Source: Pseudomonadota bacterium
Lineage (GTDB): Bacteria; Pseudomonadota; Alphaproteobacteria; Rhizobiales; Xanthobacteraceae
DNA: 12,776 bases
Assembly (NCBI GenBank): GCA_963205465.1
Contig: CAUJKG010000189.1
Coordinates: 1 to 12,776, forward strand
Direction: 5' to 3'
The notes under the pieces were generated by a model that saw only the letters and a list, made by a program, of their open reading frames with translations, was not told the origin of the DNA and searched no databases. Of this stretch, positions 5,795 to 12,776 are shown in pieces. The position numbers and the translations under genes were made by a program. Each line of letters begins with the position of its first letter. Positions within the stretch are counted from its first letter, which is position 1.

Positions 5795-6562
5795 ATGAGC
5801 GGCAGCAACGAACAGGTGCAGCGTTACGCGCTCGCCGTGCTTAGCCATTTGATCCTGATTGCGATCTGGCACTTCTTCGTCGTTTACGGAGAAGTACCGA
5901 AAGTCGTGATGCCGTCGCCTTACGACACGGTGCACGCGCTGCTGGTGCCGAATTATCGCTGGCTCGAAAACATTCTCGCGACCTCGATCGAGATTTTCGG
6001 CGGCTTCCTGATCGCGGCCATATTCGGAATTCTGACGGCGCTCCTGTTCTCCTGGTTCCGCTGGCTGGAAATGTTCGCGATGCCGCTGCTCGTCAGCCTG
6101 AACATGATCCCGAAAGTCGCGCTTGGGCCGCTGATGATCGTCTGGTTCAAATACGGCATCTGGCCGAATACGCTGATGGCTTTCGCGATCTGTTTTTTCC
6201 CGATCGTGCTGACCACCGCGCGTGGCCTTCGCGAAGTTGAGCCGGATCTTCTTGATCTGGTCCGCACGCTGCGCGGTTCGCGCTGGCAGCTGTTCACGAA
6301 GATTCAGCTTCCGGGCGCGCTGCCTTATACCTTCTCCGGCATGAAGGTTGCGGCCATCCTCGCGGTGGCCGGCGCCATTGTCGGCGAGTTCCTGGGCTCC
6401 GAACGCGGTCTCGGCTACCTGATGTTGCAGGTGCAGGTGACGCTCGACACCGCCGCGATGTTCATGGCCGTGATTTTGATCACCCTGATCGGCGGGTTGC
6501 TCTACGGCATCGTGCTCGGGCTTGAGCGCTATTTCGTCGTCAAAGACGCGCGGATCCAATAG
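5795..6562 (+). CDS. ABC transporter permease (BPD_transp_1, SsuC/TauC-like)
   Basis: The 255-residue protein is an integral inner-membrane component of an importer of the nitrate/sulfonate/taurine/thiamine-precursor group. Hydrophobic segments lie at about residues 11-31, 66-87, 96-117, 123-141, 186-200 and 222-245, six in all, as usual for the family. The cytoplasmic EAA loop that docks on the ATPase spans about 145-175 (REVEPDLLDLVRTLRGSRW, then LPGALPY). The phrase LNMIPKVALGPLMIVWFKYG is characteristic of the family. The ATG at 5795 is preceded by AGGGGAG; an in-frame ATG at 5735 would add a non-family N-terminal tail. The gene ends 8 bases before the ATPase gene. Together with the ATPase and the binding protein at 3463-4476 it forms a complete importer. 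Confidence 0.92.
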   Translation: MSGSNEQVQRYALAVLSHLILIAIWHFFVVYGEVPKVVMPSPYDTVHALLVPNYRWLENILATSIEIFGGFLIAAIFGILTALLFSWFRWLEMFAMPLLVSLNMIPKVALGPLMIVWFKYGIWPNTLMAFAICFFPIVLTTARGLREVEPDLLDLVRTLRGSRWQLFTKIQLPGALPYTFSGMKVAAILAVAGAIVGEFLGSERGLGYLMLQVQVTLDTAAMFMAVILITLIGGLLYGIVLGLERYFVVKDARIQ

Positions 6563-6570
6563 GCGGCGAT

Positions 6571-7335
6571 ATGAGCGAAGCATTCATCCATCTCGAGGGC
6601 GTAAAAAAAATCTATCGCACCCGCGGCGTCGAATTCCTCGCGGTATCGGAGGCGACCTTCGACGTTGAGCAGGGCGAACTCGTCTCGCTCGTAGGGCCTT
6701 CGGGCTGCGGCAAGACCACGCTGCTGAAAATTCTCGCCGGTCTCCATGGTTACGATGCCGGCAAGGTCCGCATCGGCTCGGCGCGGCAGCCGTTCAATCC
6801 AGCGAAAGACATCGGTATGGTGTTTCAGCAGCCGCTGCTGCTGAAATGGCGCAAGATCGTCGACAACGTCATGCTGCCGACCGAAATTCTGGGCATTCCA
6901 CAGGACGCGGCGCGCAAGCGGGCCTATGAATTGCTCGAACTCGTCGGCCTAAAAGGCCACGAGGAGAAATACCCTTACGAGCTTTCCGGTGGCATGCAGC
7001 AGCGCGCTTCGATTGCGCGTGCGTTGGTGCATGATCCCAAGCTCGTGCTGATGGACGAGCCTTTCGGCGCACTGGACGCGCTGACGCGCGAGAAGATGAA
7101 TCTGGAATTGCTGCGCATCTGGGAAGAATCGAAGAAGACCATCATCTTCGTGACCCACGGCATCACCGAGGCAGTCTTCCTCGGCACGCGCGTCGTCGTG
7201 TTGACCGCCGGGCCCGCAAAAATGGCCGACAACTTTCAGGTCGATATTCCGATGCCGCGCACGCTCGACGTGCGCAATACCGAGAAGTTCGGCGAATACA
7301 CGCGCCGCATCTATCGTCTCTTGGGGATAGAATGA
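6571..7335 (+). CDS. ABC transporter ATP-binding protein (SsuB/TauB-like)
   Basis: All ATPase motifs are intact in this 254-residue protein: Walker A GPSGCGKT (42-49), Q-loop Gln86 (VFQQPLLLKW), signature LSGGMQQ (138-144), Walker B LVLMDE (158-163), D-loop ALD (167-169) and switch His196 (FVTHGITEA). The sequence LLLKWRKIVDNV after the Q-loop is typical of the nitrate/sulfonate/NMT1 importer ATPases. It powers uptake through the permease encoded just upstream, on the cytoplasmic face of the membrane. The start ATG at 6571 follows AGGCGG. Its stop overlaps the next start in an ATGA, so it is translationally coupled to the FAD oxidoreductase, an unusual partner that ties that enzyme to the imported compound. 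Confidence 0.95.
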   Translation: MSEAFIHLEGVKKIYRTRGVEFLAVSEATFDVEQGELVSLVGPSGCGKTTLLKILAGLHGYDAGKVRIGSARQPFNPAKDIGMVFQQPLLLKWRKIVDNVMLPTEILGIPQDAARKRAYELLELVGLKGHEEKYPYELSGGMQQRASIARALVHDPKLVLMDEPFGALDALTREKMNLELLRIWEESKKTIIFVTHGITEAVFLGTRVVVLTAGPAKMADNFQVDIPMPRTLDVRNTEKFGEYTRRIYRLLGIE

Positions 7336-8939
7336 GCTGGGACGGCATCATCATCGGCGCGGGTCATAACGCGCTTGTCCTGCAAGCCTATCTTGGCAAA
7401 GCCGGGTTGAAGGTGCTTTCGATCGACCGGCGGCATATTGCTGGCGGTGGTCTTGCCACCATGGAAGATCCGCGCCGGCCTGGATTTTTGCACAACACGC
7501 ACGCCTTCTTTCAGCGCGCGATCACGGCCATGCCCTGGTACGCCGATCTTGAGTTGGAGCGGCGCGGCGCGAAATATATCGAGCCGGAACTGAACGTCGC
7601 CATGATTACCAGCGACGATCGCTCGCTCGAATGGTGGACGGATATCGATCGCACCATCGCGTCCTTCGAGAATTTTTCGAAAAAAGATGCGGCGACGCTG
7701 AAGCGCTGGCAGAGCGATTTCGTGCCGATCGTGCGCGACATTCTCGCGTGGGAAGCCAAGTCGCCGCCGCTCCCGGTGAAAGAGCGCCGCGCGCTTCTGG
7801 AAAAAAGTGCAGCGGGCCGCAGGTTGCTCGAGGTCAGCGCGCTGTCGCCGCTCGAGTTCGTGCATCAGGAATTCGAGCACCCGGCGGTGAAGGCGGGACT
7901 CCTGTTCTTCAACGGCCTTCGCGAAGTCGACTTGCGCGTCAAAGGTTTCGGTCATCACATTGCGGCGTTGCTCGCATCTCCCGCCAAGGCGCAGATGTCG
8001 CGTGGCGGTTCCGCAGCACTCGCCCGCGCGCTCGAGAATGCCGTCTGTGAAAGCGGCGGAGAAATCCGGCTCTTGACTGAGCCAGCCCGCATTGTCGTCG
8101 AGAACGGCAAGGCCGTCGGAGTCGAAACGCGCGACGGCGAATTGTTGCGTGCGAAAATGTTCGTGGCGTCCGCGCTGAACCCGCAACAGACCTTCCTCGA
8201 ATTGCTGGACGAAGCGCTGGTGCCGCGCGAGTGGCGCGATCTCGCGTCGAAATTTCAATACAATCTACTTGCGCCGCTGTTCGCGCTGCATCTCAACCTG
8301 AATGAAGCGCCGCGATATGCTGCCGCGCAGAATAATCCAGCGCTCGCCAAGGCTTTCATGGTCATCATGGGCCTCGATCACGTCGATCAGTTCATGGATA
8401 TCGTGCGTCATCACGAAGCGGGCACCGTGCCCGATACGGTGATGTGGGGGGCAACCCCTTCGTTGTTCGATCCGTCGCAAGCGCCGGAAGGTAAGCACAC
8501 GGCATTCATGTGGGAGAAGCTGCCCTATCATCTGCGCGGAGACCCGCAAAGCTGGGACTCTTACAAAGACGAGCACGGCAAGAAGATGCTGAAGCTTTGG
8601 CGGAAGCATGCCCCCAATCTTGAATGCGCGGTGATCGATGCCTTTACCCGTTCGCCGCTCGACGTGGAGCGTGAACTGCCGAACATGCGCGAGGCCGATC
8701 TCCTGATCGGCGCCTTCACGAACGGGCAGGTGGGGCACAACCGCCCGTTCCCCGGCGCGGGCAGCTATCGCGCGCATGTGCAGAACCTTTATCTCTGCGG
8801 TTCGTCGAGTCATCCGGGGGGCAACGTCACCGGGCTTCCGGGCTACAACGCCGCGCAGGTGATCCTTGCGGATCTCGGGATTGCCGCGGAATGGGCGCCG
8901 CCGTCGGTTTCCGAACGATTGAAGGCGTTGCAGGCATGA
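7332..8939 (+). CDS. Phytoene dehydrogenase-like NAD(P)/FAD-dependent oxidoreductase
   Basis: The 535-residue protein begins with a dinucleotide-binding fold: DGIIIGAGHNALVLQAYL, with Gly9-Ala-Gly11-His-Asn13, the form seen in the phytoene-desaturase/PYROXD2-like group (COG1233), and Asp32 (LSIDRR) at the end of the second strand to bind the FAD ribose. GGG at 38-40 and the C-terminal LCGSSSHPGGNVTGLPGYNAA (from residue 488) form the rest of the FAD site. No carotenoid genes are nearby, and the gene sits in an ABC import operon, so the substrate is more likely the imported molecule or an early intermediate, oxidised at a C-C or C-N bond. It overlaps the ATPase gene (ATGA at 7332) and the TetR gene (ATGA at 8936). 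Family placement is firm; the reaction is not known. Confidence 0.88.
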   Translation: MSWDGIIIGAGHNALVLQAYLGKAGLKVLSIDRRHIAGGGLATMEDPRRPGFLHNTHAFFQRAITAMPWYADLELERRGAKYIEPELNVAMITSDDRSLEWWTDIDRTIASFENFSKKDAATLKRWQSDFVPIVRDILAWEAKSPPLPVKERRALLEKSAAGRRLLEVSALSPLEFVHQEFEHPAVKAGLLFFNGLREVDLRVKGFGHHIAALLASPAKAQMSRGGSAALARALENAVCESGGEIRLLTEPARIVVENGKAVGVETRDGELLRAKMFVASALNPQQTFLELLDEALVPREWRDLASKFQYNLLAPLFALHLNLNEAPRYAAAQNNPALAKAFMVIMGLDHVDQFMDIVRHHEAGTVPDTVMWGATPSLFDPSQAPEGKHTAFMWEKLPYHLRGDPQSWDSYKDEHGKKMLKLWRKHAPNLECAVIDAFTRSPLDVERELPNMREADLLIGAFTNGQVGHNRPFPGAGSYRAHVQNLYLCGSSSHPGGNVTGLPGYNAAQVILADLGIAAEWAPPSVSERLKALQA

Positions 8940-9604
8940 CGACAGCAACGACCTTTGCGGTCAAAAGAACGGCAAAGCGCGCGAGCGCTAACGTGCGCGA
9001 TCCTGAGCGCACCCGAGCCGTGATTCTGACCGCGGCGACTGCTGAAATTACCGCGAAGGGTCTCGGCGGCGCGCGTGTGGATGAAATCGCCGAACGTGCC
9101 GGCGTGAACAAGCGGATGATCTATCATTATTTTGGCGGCAAAGAGGGGCTCTATCTTGCCGTGCTCGAAGCCGCTTACGCTGAAATCCGCTCGGAAGAGA
9201 TCAAACTCGATCTCGGCAAGCGCGATCCGGTTGAAGGCATGAGCGAACTCGTGCTCTTCACCTGGAATTACTATCGCGAACATCCGGAATTCCTGAGCCT
9301 GCTTGCAACGGAAAATCTGCACCGCGCCGCATATCTCAAGCGCTCAAAAAAAATCCGGGAGTTACATTCGCCGCTGATCGGCATGATCGGCGACTTGTTG
9401 CAGCGCGGCGCGAAGACCAAGGTATTTCGGAAGGATGTCGACCCGGTCGAACTCTATATTTCCATTGCAGCGCTCGGTTTTTTCTATCTGTCGAACCGCC
9501 ATACGCTTTCCACGATCTTCGGCCGGGATCTGACGGCTCCTGCGAGCGTGAAGGCGAGGGGCGAGCATCTCCTGGATGTCGTGTTGAGTTATCTCCGGCC
9601 CTAG
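8936..9604 (+). CDS. TetR/AcrR family transcriptional regulator
   Basis: The 222-residue protein has the standard TetR N-terminal DNA-binding domain after a basic 20-residue tail. Helix 1 is RTRAVILTAATAEITAKG (about 26-42), the helix-turn-helix is ARVDEIAERAGVNKRMIYHYFGGKEGLY (about 46-73), with the recognition helix around NKRMIYHYF. The rest is the helical ligand-binding and dimerisation domain. Such proteins usually repress until a small ligand binds. It is the only regulator in the window and is last in the operon behind operator B, so it probably binds that site and the two similar ones at 1446-1461 and 9664-9679. The ATG at 8936 overlaps the preceding stop as ATGA with GAAGGC upstream; an in-frame ATG at 8891 lies inside the oxidoreductase gene and is less likely. 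The inducer is presumably the imported substrate or a breakdown product. Confidence 0.92.
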   Translation: MTTATTFAVKRTAKRASANVRDPERTRAVILTAATAEITAKGLGGARVDEIAERAGVNKRMIYHYFGGKEGLYLAVLEAAYAEIRSEEIKLDLGKRDPVEGMSELVLFTWNYYREHPEFLSLLATENLHRAAYLKRSKKIRELHSPLIGMIGDLLQRGAKTKVFRKDVDPVELYISIAALGFFYLSNRHTLSTIFGRDLTAPASVKARGEHLLDVVLSYLRP

Positions 9605-9634
9605 CCTGACAGGTCGTGCTTGAAAGGGTCGCTA

Positions 9635-9664
9635 TTGACGGGAACGGGCGCTCCGTCGTACTTG
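9635..9664 (+). promoter_or_regulatory. Candidate promoter of the Gfo/Idh operon
   Basis: TTGACG (9635-9640) is a good -35 box; TACTTG (9659-9664) 18 bases on is a weak -10 box. Operator C starts at the last base of this -10, the same geometry as the minus-strand promoter at operator A (18-base spacer, operator starting at the last -10 base). The repeated geometry supports both calls. No terminator is visible between the TetR stop (9604) and this site, so some read-through is possible. Confidence 0.45.
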
Positions 9665-9679
9665 TAACTAGTTGGTTAC
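9664..9679. promoter_or_regulatory. Operator C (TetR-type palindrome)
   Basis: GTAACTAGTTGGTTAC is symmetric at 12 of 16 positions. It shares its left half GTAACTA with operator B and its right part TTGGTTACTTA (9672-9682) with operator A. It lies 56 bases before the Gfo/Idh start and just downstream of the candidate promoter, where a bound repressor would block initiation. Likely target of the TetR protein whose gene ends 59 bases upstream. Confidence 0.72.
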
Positions 9680-9735
9680 TTACGGCCGCAAGCAAGATGG
9701 CCGGACAAAACCTCAATTTTTCCGGGAGAGCGAAA

Positions 9736-10890
9736 ATGGCGACGCAGCGCCTTGGCATCATCATGAACGGCGTCACGGGACGCATGGGCTTGAACCAGCA
9801 TCTGGTTCGCTCGATCGTTGCGATCCGCAAGCAGGGTGGGGTGTTGCTTTCGAATGGCGATCGCGTCATGCCCGACCCCATTCTGGTCGGCCGCAACGCC
9901 GAGAGGGTTGCCGCACTCGCGAAACAATACGGCATCGAGCGCTCGACTTCCGATCTCGACGCCGCACTGAAGAATCCGGACGATACCGTTTTCTTCGATG
10001 CCGCCACCACGCAGATGCGCACGGATTTGCTGACCAAGGCGATCAACGCCGGAAAGCACGTCTATTGCGAGAAGCCGATCTCGGATCAGCTCGACAAGGC
10101 GCTCGCGGTCGCCAAGCTCGCAAAAGAGAAGGGCATCAAGCATGGCGTGGTGCAGGACAAGCTGTTCCTGCCGGGCCTGCGCAAGATCCAGCTATTGAAC
10201 GAGTCCGGCTTCTTCGGAAAAATTCTCTCCGTGCGCGGCGAGTTTGGTTACTGGGTATTCGAAGGCGACTGGGGACAGCCGGCGCAGCGGCCGAGCTGGA
10301 ATTACCGCAAGGCGGATGGCGGCGGCATTATTCTCGATATGCTGTGCCACTGGCGTTACGTGCTCGACAACCTGTTCGGCAACGTGAAAGCCGTGAGCTG
10401 TCTCGGTGCCACGCACATTCCGTCGCGCATCGACGAAAACGGCAAGGCTTATAAAGCCGATGTCGACGATGCTGCTTACGCGACCTTCGAGCTCGAAGGC
10501 GGCGTGATCGCGCAGATCAATTCATCCTGGGTCACGCGCGTGAAGCGCGACGATCTCGTGACTTTCCACGACGACGGCACGCATGGATCTGCCGTCGCAG
10601 GCCTGACCCGCTGCTACACGCAGCATCGCGTGAATACGCCGCGCCCGGTTTGGAATCCCGACGAGCCGCAGACCATGAAGTTTCAGGACCAGTGGGAAGA
10701 GATGCCGGACAACACGGTCTATGACAACGGCTTCAAGGTGCAGTGGGAAGGCTTCATCCGGCATCTGGTCGAAGACGCGCCGTGGAAATTCGATTTGCTC
10801 GAAGGCGCGAAAGGCGTTCAGCTTGCCGAACTCGGCCTGAAAAGCTGGGCCGAGCGCCGCTGGCTCGATGTCCCTGAATTGAAGGTGTGA
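9736..10890 (+). CDS. Gfo/Idh/MocA family oxidoreductase
   Basis: The 384-residue protein has an N-terminal NAD(P)-binding fold with the loop NGVTGRMG (11-18) and the family's catalytic lysine in CEKPIS (Glu112-Lys113-Pro114). The second half carries the DxxxH pair Asp201 and His205 in GGGIILDMLCHWRYVLDN, which positions the sugar hydroxyl in relatives. Members oxidise or reduce sugars, inositols and similar polyols in the cytoplasm. The glycine loop GVTGRMG is closer to the dihydrodipicolinate reductase form than to the usual GxGxxG. The ATG at 9736 is preceded by GGGAGAG (9724-9730); in-frame ATGs at 9616 and 9697 would put operator C inside or against the coding region. It is followed after 2 bases by the DUF993 gene, with which it surely forms an operon. 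Substrate unknown. Confidence 0.9.
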   Translation: MATQRLGIIMNGVTGRMGLNQHLVRSIVAIRKQGGVLLSNGDRVMPDPILVGRNAERVAALAKQYGIERSTSDLDAALKNPDDTVFFDAATTQMRTDLLTKAINAGKHVYCEKPISDQLDKALAVAKLAKEKGIKHGVVQDKLFLPGLRKIQLLNESGFFGKILSVRGEFGYWVFEGDWGQPAQRPSWNYRKADGGGIILDMLCHWRYVLDNLFGNVKAVSCLGATHIPSRIDENGKAYKADVDDAAYATFELEGGVIAQINSSWVTRVKRDDLVTFHDDGTHGSAVAGLTRCYTQHRVNTPRPVWNPDEPQTMKFQDQWEEMPDNTVYDNGFKVQWEGFIRHLVEDAPWKFDLLEGAKGVQLAELGLKSWAERRWLDVPELKV

Positions 10891-10892
10891 CG

Positions 10893-12059
10893 ATGGCGAC
10901 CCTTTCGCTGCCCGGCCTCGATCGCAAACTTGCGCCATACACCACCGGCGAGCCGATCCGGTTTCCATCGAAAGAGGAAATCGCTTCGTTCAATCGCGTG
11001 GCCTATGCCGCGGCGCATGTTGTCGCCGATCCGCTCGCGAACAACGATCCGTGGATCGATGCCGCGGTCGATTGGGATCGCACGATCGCGTTCCGGCATT
11101 ATCTTTGGGATCTCGGCCTCGGTGTCGCCGAAGCGATGGACACCGCGCAACGCGGCATGGGCCTCGACTGGAACGGCGCACAGGAACTGATCTGCCGCGC
11201 GCTCGACGCCGCGAAGTCGCGTCCCGGCGTGAAGATCGCCTGTGGCTGCGGCACCGATCACATTGCGCCGGGGCCGGATGTTTCGGTCGATGACGTGATC
11301 CGCGCTTATGAAGAGCAGATCGAGGTGATCGAGAAGCTCGGCGGCCGCCTGATCGTGATGGCGAGCCGCGCGCTGGCTTATGCGGCGAAGAGCCCGGAAG
11401 ATTACAAGCGCGTCTATGACCGCATTCTCGGTCAGGTGAAGGAGCCCGTGATCCTGCACTGGCTCGGCGAGATGTTCGACCCCGCGCTCAAGGGCTATTG
11501 GGGTTCGGACGATCACATGGCGGCGATGGATGTCTGCCTCGACATCATCACCCGCAATGCCGCGAAAGTGGACGGCGTGAAAATCTCGCTGCTTTCCAAG
11601 GAAAAGGAAATCCAGATGCGCCGCCGCCTGCCGAAGGGCGTGCGCATGTATACCGGCGACGATTTCAACTATGCCGAACTGATCGCCGGCGACGAGGAAG
11701 GCTATTCCGAAGCGTTGCTCGGCATTTTCGACGGTATTGCGCCTGCGGCTTCCGCTGGTCTTGCGCGTCTTGCGAAGAATGACCTGCAGGGCTTCCACGG
11801 CATTCTGGAGCCGACCGTTCCTCTCTCGCGGCACATCTTCAAGGCGCCCACGCGCTTTTACAAAACCGGCATCGTCTTTCTTGCCTGGCTCAACGGCCAG
11901 CAGGACCATTTCCTGATGATCGGCGGGCAGGAGAGTGCGCGTTCGATTCAGCATCTCGCCGAGCTGTTCCGTCTCGCCGACAAGGCGCGCGTGCTGCACG
12001 ATCCGGAGCTTGCCGCGTCTCGCATGAAGCAGCTACTCGCCGTTCACGGCATTGCGTGA
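10893..12059 (+). CDS. DUF993 family protein (DapA-like aldolase superfamily)
   Basis: The 388-residue protein matches what I recall of DUF993, a family often labelled as dihydrodipicolinate synthase-like. Support in the sequence is the segment VDGVKISLLS with Lys230, placed like the Schiff-base lysine of DapA, followed by MYTGDDFNY near residues 252-260, like the GDD/GND turn of the superfamily. The strand before it, PVILHWLGEM, has His189 where DapA has its catalytic tyrosine, and lies 41 rather than 28 residues before the lysine, so the active site differs. A cysteine-rich CGCGTDHIAPG occurs near residues 115-125. It probably cleaves a carbon-carbon bond in an intermediate made by the neighbouring dehydrogenase and barrel protein. 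GAAGG (10881-10885) precedes the ATG at 10893. The next gene starts 7 bases after its stop. Confidence 0.82.
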   Translation: MATLSLPGLDRKLAPYTTGEPIRFPSKEEIASFNRVAYAAAHVVADPLANNDPWIDAAVDWDRTIAFRHYLWDLGLGVAEAMDTAQRGMGLDWNGAQELICRALDAAKSRPGVKIACGCGTDHIAPGPDVSVDDVIRAYEEQIEVIEKLGGRLIVMASRALAYAAKSPEDYKRVYDRILGQVKEPVILHWLGEMFDPALKGYWGSDDHMAAMDVCLDIITRNAAKVDGVKISLLSKEKEIQMRRRLPKGVRMYTGDDFNYAELIAGDEEGYSEALLGIFDGIAPAASAGLARLAKNDLQGFHGILEPTVPLSRHIFKAPTRFYKTGIVFLAWLNGQQDHFLMIGGQESARSIQHLAELFRLADKARVLHDPELAASRMKQLLAVHGIA

Positions 12060-12066
12060 TCCAGCG

Positions 12067-12776
12067 ATGAACGCCGAGGGGCTTTCGATCAATCTCGCGA
12101 CCGTGCGGGAGCAGTGGAATCTGGGTCAGGCCGTCGAAGCCTGCGCGAAGCTCGGCATCAAGGCGATCGATCCGTGGCGCGATCAGGTCGCGAAGTTCGG
12201 CCTCGATGCTTCCGCGAAGGTCATCAAGGACAATGGCATGCAGGTCACTGGCTATTGCCGCGGCGGCATGTTCACCGCCGCCGACGCGGCCGGCCGCGCT
12301 GCCGCGATTGATGAAAACAAGCGTGCCATCGATGAAGCGGCGGCGCTGGGCGCGGATTGTCTCGTGCTGGTCGTGGGCGGGCTGCCGCAGGGATCGAGGG
12401 ATGTCGCGGGCGCGCATATTCAGGTAGCCGAAGGTCTGGCCGCAGTGCTTCCGCACGCGCGCGCGGCGAAAATGCCGCTTGCTATCGAGCCGCTGCACCC
12501 GATGTATGCTGCCGATCGGGCCTGCGTGAATACCTTGCGCCACGCGCTCGACATCGCTGGCCAGGTTGGCCCGGACGTAGGCGTCGCCATCGACGCCTAT
12601 CATGTGTGGTGGGACCCGGAGTTGAAGGAACAGATCGCGCGCGCCGGCCGCGAGAAGCGCATTTTCGCCCATCATATCTGCGACTGGCTGGTGCCGACCA
12701 AGGACCTGCTCCTGGACCGCGGCATGATGGGTGACGGCGTCATCGATCTCAAAGGTTTTCGCAAGATGTTCGAGGA
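12067..12776 (+). CDS. Sugar phosphate isomerase/epimerase-like TIM barrel protein (partial, 3' end outside window)
   Basis: An open frame begins at ATG 12067 (MNAEGLSINLATVREQWNL) and runs off the window end without a stop, giving 236 residues. It belongs to the xylose isomerase-like/AP endonuclease 2 barrel family that includes IolE and hydroxypyruvate isomerase. Visible candidate metal ligands are Glu in AIEPLHP, Asp and His in AIDAYHVWWD, and His in FAHHICDW; the usual final glutamate may be replaced or lie around GDGVIDLKGF. These enzymes isomerise, epimerise or dehydrate sugars and inositols with a divalent metal; some IolE-like members cleave 3-keto-glycosides by elimination. It starts 7 bases after the DUF993 stop in the same operon as the Gfo/Idh gene, so they probably act in sequence. 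Confidence 0.87.
   Translation, partial: MNAEGLSINLATVREQWNLGQAVEACAKLGIKAIDPWRDQVAKFGLDASAKVIKDNGMQVTGYCRGGMFTAADAAGRAAAIDENKRAIDEAAALGADCLVLVVGGLPQGSRDVAGAHIQVAEGLAAVLPHARAAKMPLAIEPLHPMYAADRACVNTLRHALDIAGQVGPDVGVAIDAYHVWWDPELKEQIARAGREKRIFAHHICDWLVPTKDLLLDRGMMGDGVIDLKGFRKMFE

Noticed and set aside
3463..7335. Naming the importer as a thiamine-precursor (ThiXYZ), taurine (Tau) or sulfonate (Ssu) system.
   Set aside because: The family is right but no thiamine synthesis, thiaminase or desulfonating monooxygenase gene is present, and no riboswitch was recognised upstream; the ligand stays open.
7332..8939. Calling the flavoenzyme a carotenoid desaturase (CrtI).
   Set aside because: Only fold-level FAD motifs are shared and no carotenoid genes lie in the window.
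1..12776. CRISPR array, tRNA, rRNA, insertion sequence or prophage attachment site.
   Set aside because: No regularly spaced repeats, no tRNA-like cloverleaf, no transposase or integrase frame and no target-site duplication around a mobile gene were seen.

Overview
The window looks like the chromosome of an alphaproteobacterium of the order Hyphomicrobiales, most like the Bradyrhizobium/Rhodopseudomonas/Afipia group. The grounds are high GC, dense G/C-ending codon use, AGGAG-type ribosome binding sites, and a composite palindrome at 231-345 of the TGTCATTCCGG...CCGGAATGACA type that I recall as common between genes in that group. Species cannot be fixed by reading alone.

Layout. Bases 1-354 hold no supported gene but two layers of inverted repeats. 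Then come a MetE-like zinc methyltransferase-family gene (minus, 355-1380) and, divergent from it, an NAD-dependent epimerase-like gene overlapping a GNAT acetyltransferase gene (plus, 1527-3408). A bidirectional terminator at 3415-3449 separates these from a convergent NMT1/THI5-type ABC substrate-binding protein (minus, 3463-4476). Divergent from that is a tightly packed set: DapA-superfamily lyase, ABC permease, ABC ATPase, phytoene-dehydrogenase-like FAD oxidoreductase and a TetR regulator (plus, 4666-9604). A third unit carries a Gfo/Idh/MocA oxidoreductase, a DUF993 (DapA-like) protein and a xylose-isomerase-like TIM barrel protein cut by the window end (plus, 9736 onward).

The most informative signal is regulatory. 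Each of the three promoter regions carries a 16-bp near-palindrome with consensus GTAACTANNTRGTTAC (1446-1461, 4549-4564, 9664-9679), and each sits at the -10 to +1 part of a recognisable promoter. The only transcription factor in the window is the TetR protein, last in the operon behind the middle site. The simplest reading is one small autoregulated regulon that covers every gene here.

Function. Together the genes look like uptake plus catabolism of one small molecule. A periplasmic binding protein and ABC importer bring it in; an FAD enzyme, a Gfo/Idh dehydrogenase and possibly the epimerase-like protein would oxidise or rearrange it; the TIM barrel protein would isomerise, epimerise or eliminate; two different Schiff-base DapA-type enzymes would cleave carbon-carbon bonds; the MetE-like protein could move a methyl or alkyl group to a thiol. 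The set does not match a pathway I can name. The substrate is unknown, and a modified sugar, cyclitol or methylated/N-containing ring compound are only guesses.
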